Positions 24,366 through 36,926 are shown, counted from the first letter of the stretch. The stretch is 64,000 nucleotides of DNA from Delphinapterus leucas (GCF_002288925.2 NW_022098022.1:2660976-2724975), one strand, 5' to 3'. Program-made: numbers and translations. The notes: generated by a model not told the origin, from the sequence alone.

Positions 24366-25254
24366 ATGAGAAGACAGAGAAATATGCAGCAGATGAAGGA
24401 GCAAGATAAAAACCCACGAGACCAAACAAATGAAGAGGAAATAGGCAGTCTACCTGAAAAAGAATTCTGAATAATGATAGTAAAGATGATCCAAAATCTT
24501 GGAAATAGAATGGAGAAAATACAAGAAACGTTTAACAAGGACCTAGAAGAACTAAAGAGGAAACAAACAATGACAAACAACACAGTAAATGAAATTAAAA
24601 ATTCTCTAGAAGGAATCAATAGCAAAATAACTGAGGCAGAAGAATGGATAAGTGGCCTTGAAGATAAAATAGCAGAAATAACTACCACACAGCAGAATAA
24701 AGAAAAAAGAATGAAAAGAATCGAGGACAGTCTCAGAGACCTCTGGGACATTAAATGTACCAACATTCAAATTATAGGGATCCCAGAAGAAGAGAAAAAT
24801 AAAGGGTCTGAGAAAATATTTGAAGAGATTATAATTCAAAACTTCCCAAACAAGGGAAAGGAAATAGTCAATCAAGTCCAGGAAGCGCAGAGAGTCCCAT
24901 ACAGGATAAATCCAAGAAGAAACACGTTAAGACACGTATTAATCAAATTATCAAAAATTAAATACAAAGTAAAAATATTAAAAGCAGCAAGGGAAAAGCA
25001 AAAAATAACATACAAGGGAATCCCCAAAGGTTAACAGCTGATCTTTCAGGAGAAACTCTGCAAGCCAGAAGGGAGTAGTGGCAGGACATTTTAAAGTGAT
25101 GAAAGGGAAAAACCTACAACCAAGATTACTCTACCCAGCAAGGATCTCATTCAGATTCGATGGAGAAATTAAAACCTTAACAGACAAGCAAAAGCTAACA
25201 GAATTCAGCACCACCAAATCAGCTTTACAACAAATGCTAAAGAAACTTCTCTAG
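24366..25254 (+). pseudogene. L1 ORF1 protein, broken
   Basis: ORF1 encodes the RNA-binding chaperone that coats L1 RNA in the cytoplasmic ribonucleoprotein particle. The family start is the ATG at 24366 and the family stop is the TAG at 25252, about 296 codons, a normal length. Codon 35 is TGA (24468-24470), so the surviving frame is 24474-25034. It shows a long coiled coil (KIQETFNKDLEELKRK onward to about residue 125), an RRM-like start (IQIIGIPEEE), and a basic C-terminal region (RVPYRINPRR). A small deletion near 25025 shifts the frame and ends the protein at 25034, before the last ~70 codons. A further indel lies near 25075-25095. One codon of the expected Trp-Asp-Asn run near 24747 is missing. 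Non-functional. Confidence 0.92.
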
Positions 25255-25312
25255 GCAGGAAACACAAGAGAAGGAAAAGACCTACAATAACAAACCCAAA
25301 ACAATTAAGAAA

Positions 25313-28300
25313 ATGGTAACAGGAACATGCATATTGATAACTACCTTAAATGTAAATGGATTAAATGCTCCAACCAAAAGACACAGAATGGCTGAATGGA
25401 TACAAAAACAAGACCCGTATATATGCCCTCTACAAGAGACCCATTTCAGACGTAGGGACACATACAGACTGAAAGTGAGGGGATGGAAAAAGATATTCCA
25501 TGCAAATGGAAATCAAAAGAAAGCTGGAGTAGCAATTCTCATATCAGACAAGATAGACTTTAAAATAATGACTATTACAAGAGACAAAGAAGGACACTAC
25601 ATAATGATCAAGGGAACAATCCAAGAAGAAGCTATAACAATTGTAAATATTTATGCACCCAAGAGAGGAGCACCTCAATATATAAGGCAAATGCTACAGC
25701 CATAAAAGGAGAAATCAACAGTAACACAATAATAGTAGGGGACTTTAACATCCCACTTTCACCATTGGACATATGAACTAAAATGAAAATAAATAAGGAA
25801 ACACAAGCTTTAAATGACACATTAAACAAGATGGGCTTCATTGATATTTATAGGACATTCCATCCAAAAACAACAGAATACATTTTCTTCTCAAGTGCTC
25901 ATGGAACATTCTCCAGGATAGATCATATCTTGGGTCCCAAATCAAGCCTTGGTAAATTTAAGAAAATTGAAATTGTATCAAGTATCTTTTCCAACCACAA
26001 GCTATGAGAATAGACATCAATTACAGGAAAAAACTGTAAACAGGACAAACACATGGAGACTAAACAATAGGCTACTAAATAACCAAGAGATCACCGATGA
26101 AATCAAAGAGGAAATAAAATAATACCTAGAAACAAGTGACAATGAAAATGCAATGACCCAAAACCTATGGGATGCAGCAAAAGCAGTCTAAGAGGGAATT
26201 TTATAGCAATAAAATCCCACCTCAAGAAACGAGAAATATCTCAGATAAACAACACAACCTTACATCTAAAGTAATTAGAGAAGAACAAAAAAACCCCAAC
26301 ATTAGCAGTAGGGAAGAAATCATAAAGATCAGATCAGAAATAAATGAAAAAGAAATAAAGAAATGATAGCAAAGATCAATAAAACTAAAAGCCAGTACTT
26401 TGTAAAGATAAACAAGGGCTGCCCTGGTGGCGCAGTGGTTGAGAGTCCGCCTGCCGATGCAGGGGACACAGGTTCGTGCCCTGGTCCGGGAGGATCCCAC
26501 ATGCTGCAGAGCAGCTGGGCCCATGGGCCATGGCCGCTGAGCCTGCACGTCCGGAGCCTGTGCTCCGCAACGGGAGAGGCCACAACAGTGAGAGGCCCGC
26601 ATACCACAAACAAACAAAAAAAAAACAAAAAAAAGAAAACAAAAACAGATAAACAAAATTGATAAACCATTACCCAGACTCATCAAGAAAAATAAAGACT
26701 CAGATTTACAGAATTAGAAATGAAAAAGGAGAAGTAACAAGTGACATTGCAGAAATACAAAGGATCATGAGAGATTACTAAAGCAACTAACTTCCAATAA
26801 AATGGACAACCTGAAAGAAATGGACAAATTCTTAGAAAAGCACAAGCTTCCAAGACTGAACCAGGAAGAAACAGCAAATATAAACAGATCAATCACAAGC
26901 AATGAAATTGAAACTGTGATTAAAAATCTTCCAACAAACAAAAGCCCAGGACCAGATGGCTACACAGGCGAATTCTATCAAATATTTAGTGAAGAGCTAA
27001 CACCTATCCTTCTCAAACTCTTCCGAAATATAGCAGAGGGAGGAACACTCCCAAACTCATTTTACGAGGCCACAATCACCCTGATACCAAAACCAGACAA
27101 AGATGCCTGAAAAAAGAAAACTACAGGCCAATATCACTGATGAACATAGATGCAAAATTCTCAACAAAATACTAGCAAACAGAATCCAGCAGCACATTAA
27201 AAGGATCAGACACCATGATCAAGTGGGGTTTATCCCAGGAATGCAAGGATTCTTCAATATACGCAAATCAATGTGATGCACCATACTAACAAACTGAAGG
27301 AGAAAAACCATATGATCATCTCAACAGATGCAGTAAAAGCTTCTGACAAAATGCAACACACATTTATGATAAAAACCCTCCATAAAGTAGGCATAGAGGG
27401 AACTTACCTCAACATAATAAAGGCCATATATGACAAACCCACACCCAACAGCGTTCTCAATTGGTGAAAAACTGAGACCATTTCCAATAAGATCAGGAAC
27501 AAGACAAGGTTGCCCACCCTCACCACTATTATTCAACCTAGTTTTGGAAGTTTTAACCACAGCAATCAGAGACGAAAAAGAAATAAAAGGAATCCAAATC
27601 GGAAAAGAAGAAGTAAAACTTTCACTGTTTGCAGATGACATGATACTATACGTAGAGAATCCTAAAGATGCTACCAGAAAAATACTAGAACTAATCAATG
27701 AATTCGGTAATGTAGCAGGATACAAAATTAATGCACAGAAATTGCTTGCATTCCTATACACTAATGATGAAAAATGTGAAAGAGAAATTAAGGAAACACT
27801 TACCCATTTACCATTACAACAAAAAGAATAATATACCTAGGAATAAACCTACATAAGGAGACAAAAGAGCTGTATGCAGAAAACTATAAGACCTATAAGA
27901 CACTGATGAAAGAAATTAAAGATGATACAAACAGATGGAGAGATATACCATGTTCTTGGATTAGAAGAATCAACATTGTGAAATGACTACACTACCCAAA
28001 GCAGTCTACACATTCAATGCAATCCCTATCAAAGTACCAATGGCATTTTTCACAGAACTAGAACAAGAAATTTCACAATTTGTATGGAAACACAAAAGAT
28101 CCCGAATAGCCAAAGCAACCTTGAGAAAGAAAAATGGAGCTGGAGAAATCAGGCTCCTGGACTTCAGACCATACTACAAAGCTACAGTAATTAAGACAGT
28201 ATGGTAGTGGCACAAAAACAGAAATATAGATCAATGGAAGAGGATAGAAAGCCCGGAGATCAACGCATGCACATATGATTACCTTATCTTTGATAAGGGT

Positions 28301-29362
28301 GGCAAGGATATACAATGGAGAAAAAGACAGCCTCTTCAACAAGTGGAGCTGGGAAAACTGGACAGCTACATGTAAAAGAATGAAATTATAACACTTTCTA
28401 ACACCATACACAAAAATAAACTGAAAATGGATTAAAGACCTAAATGTAAGGGCAGACACTATAAAATTCTTAGAGGAAAACATAGGCAGAACACCCTATG
28501 ACCTAAACCACAGCATGATCCTTTTTGACCCACCTCCTAGAGAAATGGAAATAAAAACAAAAATAAACAAATGGGACCTAATGAAACTTAAAGTCTTTTG
28601 CACAGCAAAGGAAACCATAAACAAGACAAAAAGACAACCCTCAGAATGGGAGAAAATATTTGCAAACAAAGAAATTGATAAAGGATTAATCTCCAAAATT
28701 TACAAGCAGCTCATGCAGCTCAATATCAAAAAAACAAACTACCCAATCCAAAAATGGGCAGAAGACCTAAATAGACATTTCTCCTAAGAAGATATACAGA
28801 TTGCCAACAAACACATGAAAGGATGCTCAACATCACTAATCATTAGAGAAATGCAAATCAAAACTACAATGAGGTATCACCTCATACCAGTCAGAATGGC
28901 CATCATCAAAAAATCTACAAACAATAAATGCTAGAGAGGGTGTGGAGAAAAGGGAACACTCTTGCACTGTTGGTGGGAATGTAAATTGATACAGCCACTA
29001 TGGAGAACAGTATGGAGGTTCCTTAAAAAACTACAAATGGAACTACCATATGACCCAGCAATTCCACCACTGGGCACATACCCTGAGAAAACCATTATTC
29101 AAAAAGAGGCACGTACCACAATGTTCACTGCAGCTCTATTTACAGTAGCCAGGACATGGGAGCATCCTAGGTGTTCATCAACAGATGAATGGATAAAGAA
29201 TATGTGGCACGTATATACAATGTAATAATACTCAGCCATAAAAAGAAACAAAATTGATTATTTGTAGTGAGGTGGATGGACCTAGGGCCTGTCATGCAGA
29301 GTCAAGTAAGTCAGAAAGAGAAAAACAAATACCTTATGCTAACACATATAAATGGAATCTAA
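25313..29362 (+). pseudogene. L1 ORF2 protein (endonuclease-reverse transcriptase), broken
   Basis: ORF2 nicks target DNA and reverse-transcribes L1 RNA on it. From ATG 25313 to the family stop TAA at 29360 it would be about 1270 codons without the SINE, the usual length. The endonuclease part is visible: LNVNGLN near 25350, QETHF near 25430, FSRIDHIL near 25915. RT motifs include SPGPDG near 26945 and FADD at 27628-27639. The Cys-rich end HCWWECK is near 28965. Breaks are numerous: a stop at 25703, a frameshift near 25770, a stop at 26005, a frameshift before 26172, a SINE at 26416-26646, frame changes near 27108, 27460 and 27820, a Trp-to-stop at 28932, and a stop at 29223. In the endonuclease the usual Ser-Asp-His reads Ser-Asn-His near 25993. 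Confidence 0.93.
26416..26646 (+). mobile_element. CHR SINE, short form, inside L1 ORF2 (copy 6)
   Basis: Sense short-form CHR element from 'gggctgccctggtggcgcag' to an A-rich tail with AAAC units. A perfect target duplication agataaacaa occurs at 26406-26415 and 26647-26656, and both copies are L1 ORF2 sequence. The SINE therefore inserted after the L1. Confidence 0.97.
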
Positions 29363-29718
29363 AAAATAAAAATGGTTCTGATGAACCTAGGCGCAGGACA
29401 GGAATAAAGACTCAGACAGAGGGAATGGACTTGAGGACACGGGGAGGGGGAAGGGTAAGCTGGGACGAAGTGAGAGAGTGGCATGGACATATACACACTA
29501 CCAAATGTAAAACAGATAGCTAGTGGGAAGCAGCCACATAGCACGGGGAGATCAGCTCGGTGCTTTGTGACCACCTAGAGGGGTGGGATTTGGAGGGTGT
29601 GAGGGAGATGCAAGAGGGAGGGGATATAGGGATATATGTATACATATAGCTGATTCACTTTGTTATACATCAGAAACTAACACAACACTGTAAAGCAATT
29701 ATACTCCAATAAAGCTGT
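29363..29718 (+). other. L1 3' UTR and polyadenylation signal
   Basis: Runs from the ORF2 family stop through a purine-rich block (gacacggggagggggaaggg near 29436; agagggaggggatataggga near 29612) to 'cagaaactaacacaacactg' and AATAAA at 29709. The G-rich purine tract is typical of mammalian L1 3' UTRs. The same 3' UTR reappears at 36.1-36.5 kb. Confidence 0.9.
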
Positions 29719-29780
29719 TTAAAAAAAATTTTTTTTAAATAAAAAGCGTTGCTCTGAAAAATAAACAAACAAAAAAAATG
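29719..29780 (+). other. A-rich extension beyond L1 end, possible 3' transduction
   Basis: After the L1 end there is A8T8, then about 35 bases of non-L1 sequence (aaataaaaagcgttgctctg) containing AATAAA-like words, then a second A-rich stretch. This layout suggests read-through of the L1 poly(A) signal to a downstream site in a previous location, but it could also be tail decay. Confidence 0.3.
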
Positions 29781-29789
29781 ATGCAGTGA

Positions 29790-30708
29790 TTCATTTTTAA
29801 ATATTTGCATATATTTACATACATTTGTAGTTTATATATATATTTTTATCTATGCATATGGAAATTTGACTCCAACAGATAAGAAATTAATATAAGCAAG
29901 GTCTATTCAAGGAAATTTATTTTTCAAATTTTTGTATTATTTTATTAGCATTTATAATAATCTACATATTGTAGCAAGATGCTTAATGTAATAATTGAGA
30001 GTGGGTGAAAACTTTTAGTAGTAATGTATCCAGAATAATTATGGGCAAGGTAGTGAAAATCAGAAAACCATTCAAGAGAATTTAGAAAAATAAAAGATAT
30101 GTGGGCTGCAGTAAAAATACAGATGTTTTACTGGTGCAGTTTGAGCTGTGGCCAGAGGATCCTCAAGCAATATAACCTGAATAAAAGTGAAATTAAGATT
30201 TCCCTCACACCTTGGGCAGTCTCATTTGACATATTATAAATGGGGAGGCCAGATGGTGTTTGGGCAAACAGTCAGGTCGATTGCAAACCTGTTCTCTGTT
30301 ACACACACATACAACGCGAGGCTGCTATGCTACCAAATTCTGTCTGAATAATGATAGCAAGAGAACTAAAATCCACCGCACTTCTATAAATAGACTATCA
30401 TTTGATATAAAACATGTTACATGTAGCACCCTAAAATGTTGTAAATCATCTTCTCAGTATTTTCTAATTCGAGATTCAGGCTGTGAACACAAAGTTCACT
30501 CAATTCAGGGATTTATTTGAGTGGCATACATACAGTTTTACTTCTTTTTGTATTAATTGCCGTATTCACAATGATCCGTGGTCACATGACTGCAGTTGGG
30601 AGAGTTTTAGCTACCAAAGTTTAAGTGGAGCCACACACTGCAGATTCTGTTAACATTACAGGGGTGAGGCTACATTCCATTTTCTGCATGTTTACAACGA
30701 ATAATTAA
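29790..30708. other. Unique sequence
   Basis: No repeat or exon recognised. Confidence 0.4.
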
Positions 30709-30911
30709 GGGGCTTCCCTGGTGGCGCAGTGGTTGAGAGTCCGCCTGCCAATGCAGGGGACGTGGGTTCGTGGCCCGGTCCGGGAAGATCCCACATGCCG
30801 CGGAGCGGCTGGGCCCGTGAGCCACGGCCGCTGAGCCTGCGGATCCGGAGGCTGTGCTCCGCAACGGGAGAGGCCACAACAGTGGGACCCCCGCGTACCG
30901 CAAAAAAAAAA
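30709..30911 (+). mobile_element. CHR SINE, short form (copy 7)
   Basis: Sense short-form element with an intact head (gggcttccctggtggcgcag) and B-box area (gggttcgtggccc), ending 'cgcgtaccgc' plus A11. The body is very close to the common short-form sequence, which suggests a relatively recent insertion. No convincing target duplication was seen. Confidence 0.96.
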
Positions 30912-31164
30912 AGACTAGTCTACATCCATAGAATTAAAATGTATGCCTTCTTATCCTATCTCATTTTTCAGTCCACTGGTATTTGAATTCCATAGCTTCT
31001 CTTCCTGTTGCAGTAACAATGATCTAATTTATAAATAACTGAATTTTTCAATCCAGTCAGTGTTTGGAGGCCCATATCATACTGAAATCTGTATTTTACT
31101 TGATAGCACTGAATTTTTGTTATTTCTTGAAACCATTATTTTTGCTTCGCAAAACACTGAACTT
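30912..31164. other. Unique sequence
   Basis: No feature recognised. Confidence 0.35.
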
Positions 31165-32042
31165 ACATGATGCTTCCTGACTGCTGCCTTATCTCTTCGT
31201 GATTTCCTCTCCTTTAATCTCCCCTCTGCATATCAATGCTCCCCAGACTTCCATACTCAGCCACCTGTACATACACCTTTAAACTCTTTAACTGGACTTC
31301 ATGGGTTTAACTACCTACATTTTGAGAACTTAGAAATCAACATATTTAGCATAGGCTTCTCCTCCAACAACCATATTCTTCTCCAACTGCATATTGGATA
31401 TTTCATTTGGAAAGCAGATAAGCGCCTCAAGTTCAACATATACAATCCTCAATTCATTGTCTCTCCCATCAAACCCCCTTTCTCCTCCTAACTCCTGAAA
31501 CACATTTAGTGGCCAAGGTCCACCCATTGCTACCTTCTGAATTAGTCACATGTTTCTTCTATTGCCTTTATAGAGCTTGATTATTTCATGACATGGTCAC
31601 TGAATCCAAGCTTTTAACATGACCTACAAGGCTTTCCATCCTCTGGCTCTTGCTACCTCCCCAGCTTTCTGTCCTAATTCTTACTTGTGCTCCAGAATCT
31701 GAAACTGTGGGACGTGCATGCCATCCCCAAGTGTTTTGTCTTTGCCCATGTCCTTTACTTTGCTTCATCCATGCATCATCTCTCCACTTAGATAGAGACC
31801 TCATCTCCTTTAACTCTTGGCTAATCTACTCCACAAGATCTTCATAAAGCCATGGCTGGGTTTATATGACTCTTCTTTGTATTTCCTACGTGTTTATGTT
31901 TATCCATTGACTATCTGTGTGCCCTAATATAACAGGAACAAAACAGTATCTTATCTGTCTTGGTATTATCAGCACCCATCATAATTCCTGAGACACACTA
32001 CGGACCCCCCGTTAATTATGTTGTTAACTGAATATGAGATAG
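31165..32042 (+). mobile_element. L2 LINE 3' portion
   Basis: L2-like words occur in the expected order: 'atgacctacaaggctttcca' (31619), 'tgctacctccccagctttct', 'ccatgtcctttactttgctt', 'agatcttcataaagccatgg', then the 3' end 'cagtatcttatctgtcttgg ... aattcctgagacacacta ... aactgaatatgag'. Around 0.9 kb. No open frame survives. Confidence 0.75.
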
Positions 32043-35000
32043 GTAAATATTTGAATGTGCTAACTTCAGTTGTTTCAATAATGCTACACAATCTTTATTT
32101 TGGTCCTCATTCTTCCTTACCGGAAAAACTGTAGCCATAATCAATTCCAGAAAAGCTGAGTCAATTTCAGGTTGATGCTTCATCAAATTAAGGGCTTTCT
32201 GCTTTTCCTCTTCCTCCCTGCAGTGACCACTAGTTGTGAAGACTTACACAGATGTATAAATTTGTGGCATTGAGATGGCAAGTGGCGCCCATCTGCTGCC
32301 CAGTCAATACTACCAATTTATAAAAGCACCCACTGATATGTACATTGTCTCGTCCAGTCCTCAGGTATGATCATTCCCCCACATGGGAACGCAATGAATG
32401 GTCAAATGTACATGTGTCCGCATATCCTGTCCTTCCCTTAACCTTAATATACATTTATGCCTCTCAGCCCACTTGGTGCATCCTTCAAAGATGTGGAAAA
32501 CTTCTAGATGCTCTTCAACGGAAATCTTAAATAGTGAGGGGCTGCTTCAGGCTCTCTCTGCCTAGACACACCATGTCATGACTCTAGTCATCTGCTTCCT
32601 ATCAGGAAACGAAAAACTCATTTTCTTCGAATGGCCTCTGCTCAAGAACCAAGACACAGCACCTCTTTTACAAAGACCCAAATAAGCATTTTTTCCATAA
32701 CTGTCTTATACCTGGACCATGGCTTTCAAATTTAAAAGTCATGTGTCACCCTTCTGTTTCCATGTTAATTTCTCCCCTGAGCAAATTCTCTTGTTTAGTA
32801 GTTCACATGGGGGAAGGTTTGTAACAAAATAAAAAAGGGATGTACAATTTACGGGAGGTAGGGAAGAATTGAACATTAATGTCATTCCGATATAAATGAA
32901 TAAATGTCACCTTTAATGAATCTCACAACAAAAATTTAAATAAATATAACCAATTTACCCACATTAGACACAATTACTGGTAATAGTTTCTGCTATCAAC
33001 TTCTGGTTTCCTCATACTCATTGGCTGTGTGTTATTTTTATATCCTTTGAATCTTCAGCAAGAACTGCCCAGGTCTTAGCTGTGCTAGAATATTTCAACT
33101 GCTGGCATAGGACACATTCTTATTTTGATTCTTCAAATCATAAGCTTAAGCTAGAAGATCTTATACCTGCTTTATGAGAGCTCAGTTCTCCAAATAACAA
33201 TTACTTTTTTGGAGGTGTATCACAAGACTTGCAGACAACTAATTTCGAATTTATTCTTCAAGTTAACAGCTTTTCTATACCCTCTCTTGTTATGGGGTGG
33301 GATGTATGATATGTATCTGTAAAAGTCAGTCTTATATTTTCATGTGCCTTAACTTCTAGATACTACAGTGATTAACTAGGAACACAAACAACTATTATTT
33401 CAAGAAAATAACTTTATATCTATTTCATGAAAGTGGGATTTTACTGTATGTCCAAGTTGGTATATTGCACTTTTTGAAAAAAAGTCACACTATATTGTAA
33501 ACATTTTACAATGGTCTACAATGGTCTTAAATATCTTTTGAAAATACGATTGTAAAGTTGTATAGAATTATGTGCTGTGGGATAAAGCATAACACCCCAT
33601 TTCTAACTGTTAGATATGTAAGTCTTTATGGACGTTAGCTAATTATAAATCATGCTGCAAAAAAACATTTCTTTAAACACATCATTGTCTACTGTATATT
33701 TCACTGTGTTTTGCTTTTGCTTTTTAAATGGAATAGATTTCAACCTGTTTTATAGATCAAAGAGAAAAAAAATTTTAGACTTGAAACATTGCTTATATTC
33801 AGTGATACATACTTTGAAACACTTTCCCTATATTTAAATTAGACTGAACACCTTGGTATCAAGAGAAAACAAATGTAGTGGAGAGAATAAGCAACTGAAT
33901 TACAATTAATTCCTGACTTTACCCATTCCTGATTAATCAGAACACACTTAGGCTGAAAGAGATAATCTATGTTAAACCCCTTAAAAAACGTTAGATGGAG
34001 AATTAACACCAAGGAGAAAAAGTAGAGTGTAAAACATTCTGAGTATAGAAACTATTTTATTAGTTATTATTAATACTTAATATAACAACTGAGTGTTTCT
34101 AAGAGACTATAAATTAATATTAGAGAAAACCATATTTTAATTAGAAACTAAAATTTGATTAAGTTTCTTTACTTTTCTTTCTTGTTTTTACTTCCAAAAG
34201 CTATAGGATTTTTATGGCATGCATAGCTAAATGGAAGCTGTGAGTTTCTGCATAATACAGGGTATACACGGGTTATACACAAACTCTGTATGTGATATTT
34301 GTTAATTCTATAAAATGATCCTTCCAGGATTTGAAGATTTGCATAGCACTGTCATAAAGAAGCTAATGCAAGAGTGCACCGCCTGGTGTTGACAACGTGG
34401 AAATGCAGACACACAGTCCAGAGGCCAAGTAAGTGTAGGGATATATGTTAACTTTGTATTTATGTGAATACAGTCTCCTTAACCTGAAAGGTGAGTGAAA
34501 GAAAATATGAATTCTTCAGTTTCCAAATTCTGGCTGCATAACATTTTTGAAAAAGAATTAGGAAATTCAATTACAATATCCAATCCACAAATTATCAAGA
34601 TCACTTTTAAAGGACCTAAAAAATATTTTTGTACTAAAGTCTCTTACCTAAAATCTACAAGCTTTCAAATTTAAAAGTCAAGTGAAGTGTAGCCACAGGT
34701 GTTTACTTATCTCCACACTGAGAGAGCCCTTTGCAATCTGTGGAGTTGTAATGCTAACAATCTTTAGAATGTGTGGCTATTTCAGATTCTTATTTTAATT
34801 CTAAACAACTTTCGATTTTACAGCCTGTCATCATTGCTTTTTTCCTGTGTCACGGAACTTAGAAGCCATTCGGTTGAGTCTAAGGGAGGGGTGCATATTC
34901 CTTATTGAGCAGCTGGGGTGCAGTGGAAAGAAAGTAGACATATATATATGAAAGTGGAACAGTCTATTTTGTAACATCCGACCTATAGTCCTAGCTGGTG

Positions 35001-35420
35001 AGGAAAATGTAGGGCATGGTACTCACTGAATACTCAGATGTGTGTACCAGGTAGGTGATGTGCATACTATGTTCCTTTTGGTTCTCTCCACCCAGGAACT
35101 TTGGGCCCTCCTTGTAAACATCAGTTGCCCTTCCCCATGAACTGGGAATAGCTCAGTACTGGTGAACACCCAGAATTATCTTTCCCTCCTACTAGAATTC
35201 TAAACCAGGGGAAACCTATGCAGATAAAAATAGTTCCTCTTTTGCACGACATTTGACTTGCTAGTAGTAGACAGAAAGATGGTATGAAATGATTAAACCT
35301 TCATCATTGGTTTGACCTGGCATTAACAAAGCCCCCAGTTTTTAACTCTATGTACATGTGTATACATATGCTTTATGCAGAATAAATATAAGTATAAATA
35401 CATAATGATTAACTATATAT
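32043..35420. other. Mostly unique sequence, 3.4 kb
   Basis: No gene or named repeat can be supported. A 20-base exact direct repeat (gctttcaaatttaaaagtca) occurs at 32722-32741 and 34661-34680. AT-rich with scattered pyrimidine-rich patches. Confidence 0.4.
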
Positions 35421-35424
35421 TATT

Positions 35425-35635
35425 TGAGGCAAGGCTTCCTGGATTCAAATTCCAGGTCTACCACTTGCTAGCTGTCAGAATTTGATATTTTTAAATCTCT
35501 TTGTTCCTCACGTCCTCAAAGGTAATACACGGTATGAGAGGACCTACCTCATGGGGTTCTTGTAAGGAATACAATGGTTAGTATGTATAAAATACTTAGT
35601 AAGTCTGGTGCATGGTAAGCTCTCAAAAACATGTT
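35425..35635 (+). repeat. MIR SINE
   Basis: Clear MIR order: 'ggattcaaattccaggtcta', 'ccacttgctagctgtcagaa', 'tttaaatctctttgttcctc', 'gacctacctcatggggttct', 'ctggtgcatggtaagctctc'. Confidence 0.85.
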
Positions 35636-35639
35636 TTAG

Positions 35640-35990
35640 AATATATGTCATTTCAATGGAGAGGAATGTAGGATCGCTGTACATTTCATTGGGTGCTATA
35701 GGATTTTGATTGGAAAATGTTTACTTAGATTCTTTTCTAAAACTCATTTTGACTAAGGACAGAATGAGGACAAACTTCCTAGCCTCTTCAAAGTCACCAG
35801 ACATTTTTGGTGACAGTTCTCAAGCCGGATTTGTACTAAAAATTTGGTTAGAAAGATAAATAAACTTTTGTGAAAACTTCGTATTTGAATATCTCAAACA
35901 TAATCCCTTAATGTGCATTGTAATATTAAGCATCTATTCTTTCATTAAGCTAAGCTGATATTTTTAAAGCAAGAAACATCAACACTGTGG
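35640..35990. other. Unique sequence
   Basis: No feature recognised. Confidence 0.35.
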
Positions 35991-35997
35991 GTGAACT

Positions 35998-36480
35998 TCA
36001 GCCATAAAAAGAAACGAAACTGAGTTATTTGTAGTGAGGTAGATGGACACAGAGTCTGTCGTACAGAGTGAAGTAAGTCAGAAAGAGAAAAACAAATACC
36101 GTATGCTAACACATATATATGGAATCAAAAAGAAAAAATGGTTCTGAAGAACCTAGGGGCAGGACAGGAAGAAAGACTTAGACGTAGAGAATGGACTTGG
36201 GGCCATGGGGAGGGGGAGGGGTAAGCTGGGACAAAGTGAGAGTGGCATGGACATACATACACTACCAAATGTAAAACAGATAGCTAGTGGGAAGCAGCCG
36301 CATAGCACGGGGAGATCAGCTCGGTGCTTTGTGACCACCTAGAGGGGTGGGATAGGGAGGGTGGGAGGGAGACGCAAGAGGGAGGGGATATGGGGATATA
36401 GGTATACATATAGCTGATTCACTTTGTTATACAGCAGAAACTAACACACCATTGTAAAGCAATTATACTCCAGTAAAGAC
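35998..36480 (+). mobile_element. 5'-truncated lineage-specific L1
   Basis: Begins at 'cagccataaaaagaaacgaa' near the end of ORF2 and continues through the same 3' UTR as the full-length copy at 29.2-29.7 kb, including the purine-rich blocks and 'gcaattatactccagtaaag'. About 480 bases. The poly(A) signal reads AGTAAA instead of AATAAA. A 9-base word, aagaaacat, occurs on both sides (35970, 36506), but the spacing makes it doubtful as a target duplication. Confidence 0.93.
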
Positions 36481-36499
36481 ATAAGAAAAAAATCACTTC

Positions 36500-36925
36500 A
36501 TTGTTAAGAAACATATTTCATAATTATTTTAATAAATAAACTCCATATAGCATGTATCTACTATATGCTAAAAGCTAACAGGAAGTAACTACTTATCCAA
36601 ATTCATTTTGGATACTTCCCACTTTGTATAATTCACGCTGTGAATTAATAGACATCACGCTACTTTTTCTACAATTTTTTTTCATAGAATTAGGTTGTAA
36701 GACTGTTGATCTGAGTGTAGTCAGACAATTAATTCTCTGTGAGATATATTTCTCAGTTCATCAGATTATATTTGTGGTTCTTAGCAATTATAGTTGCAGC
36801 TGCCAAAACAGAAGCTTATTACGGGGACCAAACAGATGGTGTAAAGAAACAATAGATGTCACAGGTCCTATCATAAGGGAGCGTGGACACTGAGGCAAAA
36901 TAGACAGTTTAAGCCCCATCTAAAG
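36500..36925. other. Unique sequence
   Basis: No feature recognised. Confidence 0.35.
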
Positions 36926-36926
36926 T

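Larger units (their letters stand above)
23254..29718 (+). mobile_element. Full-length lineage-specific L1 (inactive)
   Basis: A complete L1 in order: GC-rich 5' UTR, ORF1, ORF2, 3' UTR with AATAAA at 29709-29714, and an A-rich end. The span is about 6.46 kb, or about 6.22 kb without the SINE at 26416-26646 and its duplicated target, which is the usual L1 length. Both ORFs are inactivated. A possible imperfect target duplication exists (gaggcagtg at 23252-23260, gatgcagtg at 29780-29788). This is weak because the second copy lies beyond extra A-rich sequence. The 5' boundary is judged from the start of GC-rich sequence. Confidence 0.95.

Noticed and set aside
24254..24766. 170-codon open frame on minus
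   Set aside because: Antisense shadow of the L1 5' UTR and ORF1.
26222..26686. 154-codon open frame on minus
   Set aside because: Runs through the SINE and the antisense of L1 ORF2.
31586..31847. Overlapping frames on both strands
   Set aside because: They lie in an L2 remnant without intact LINE coding.
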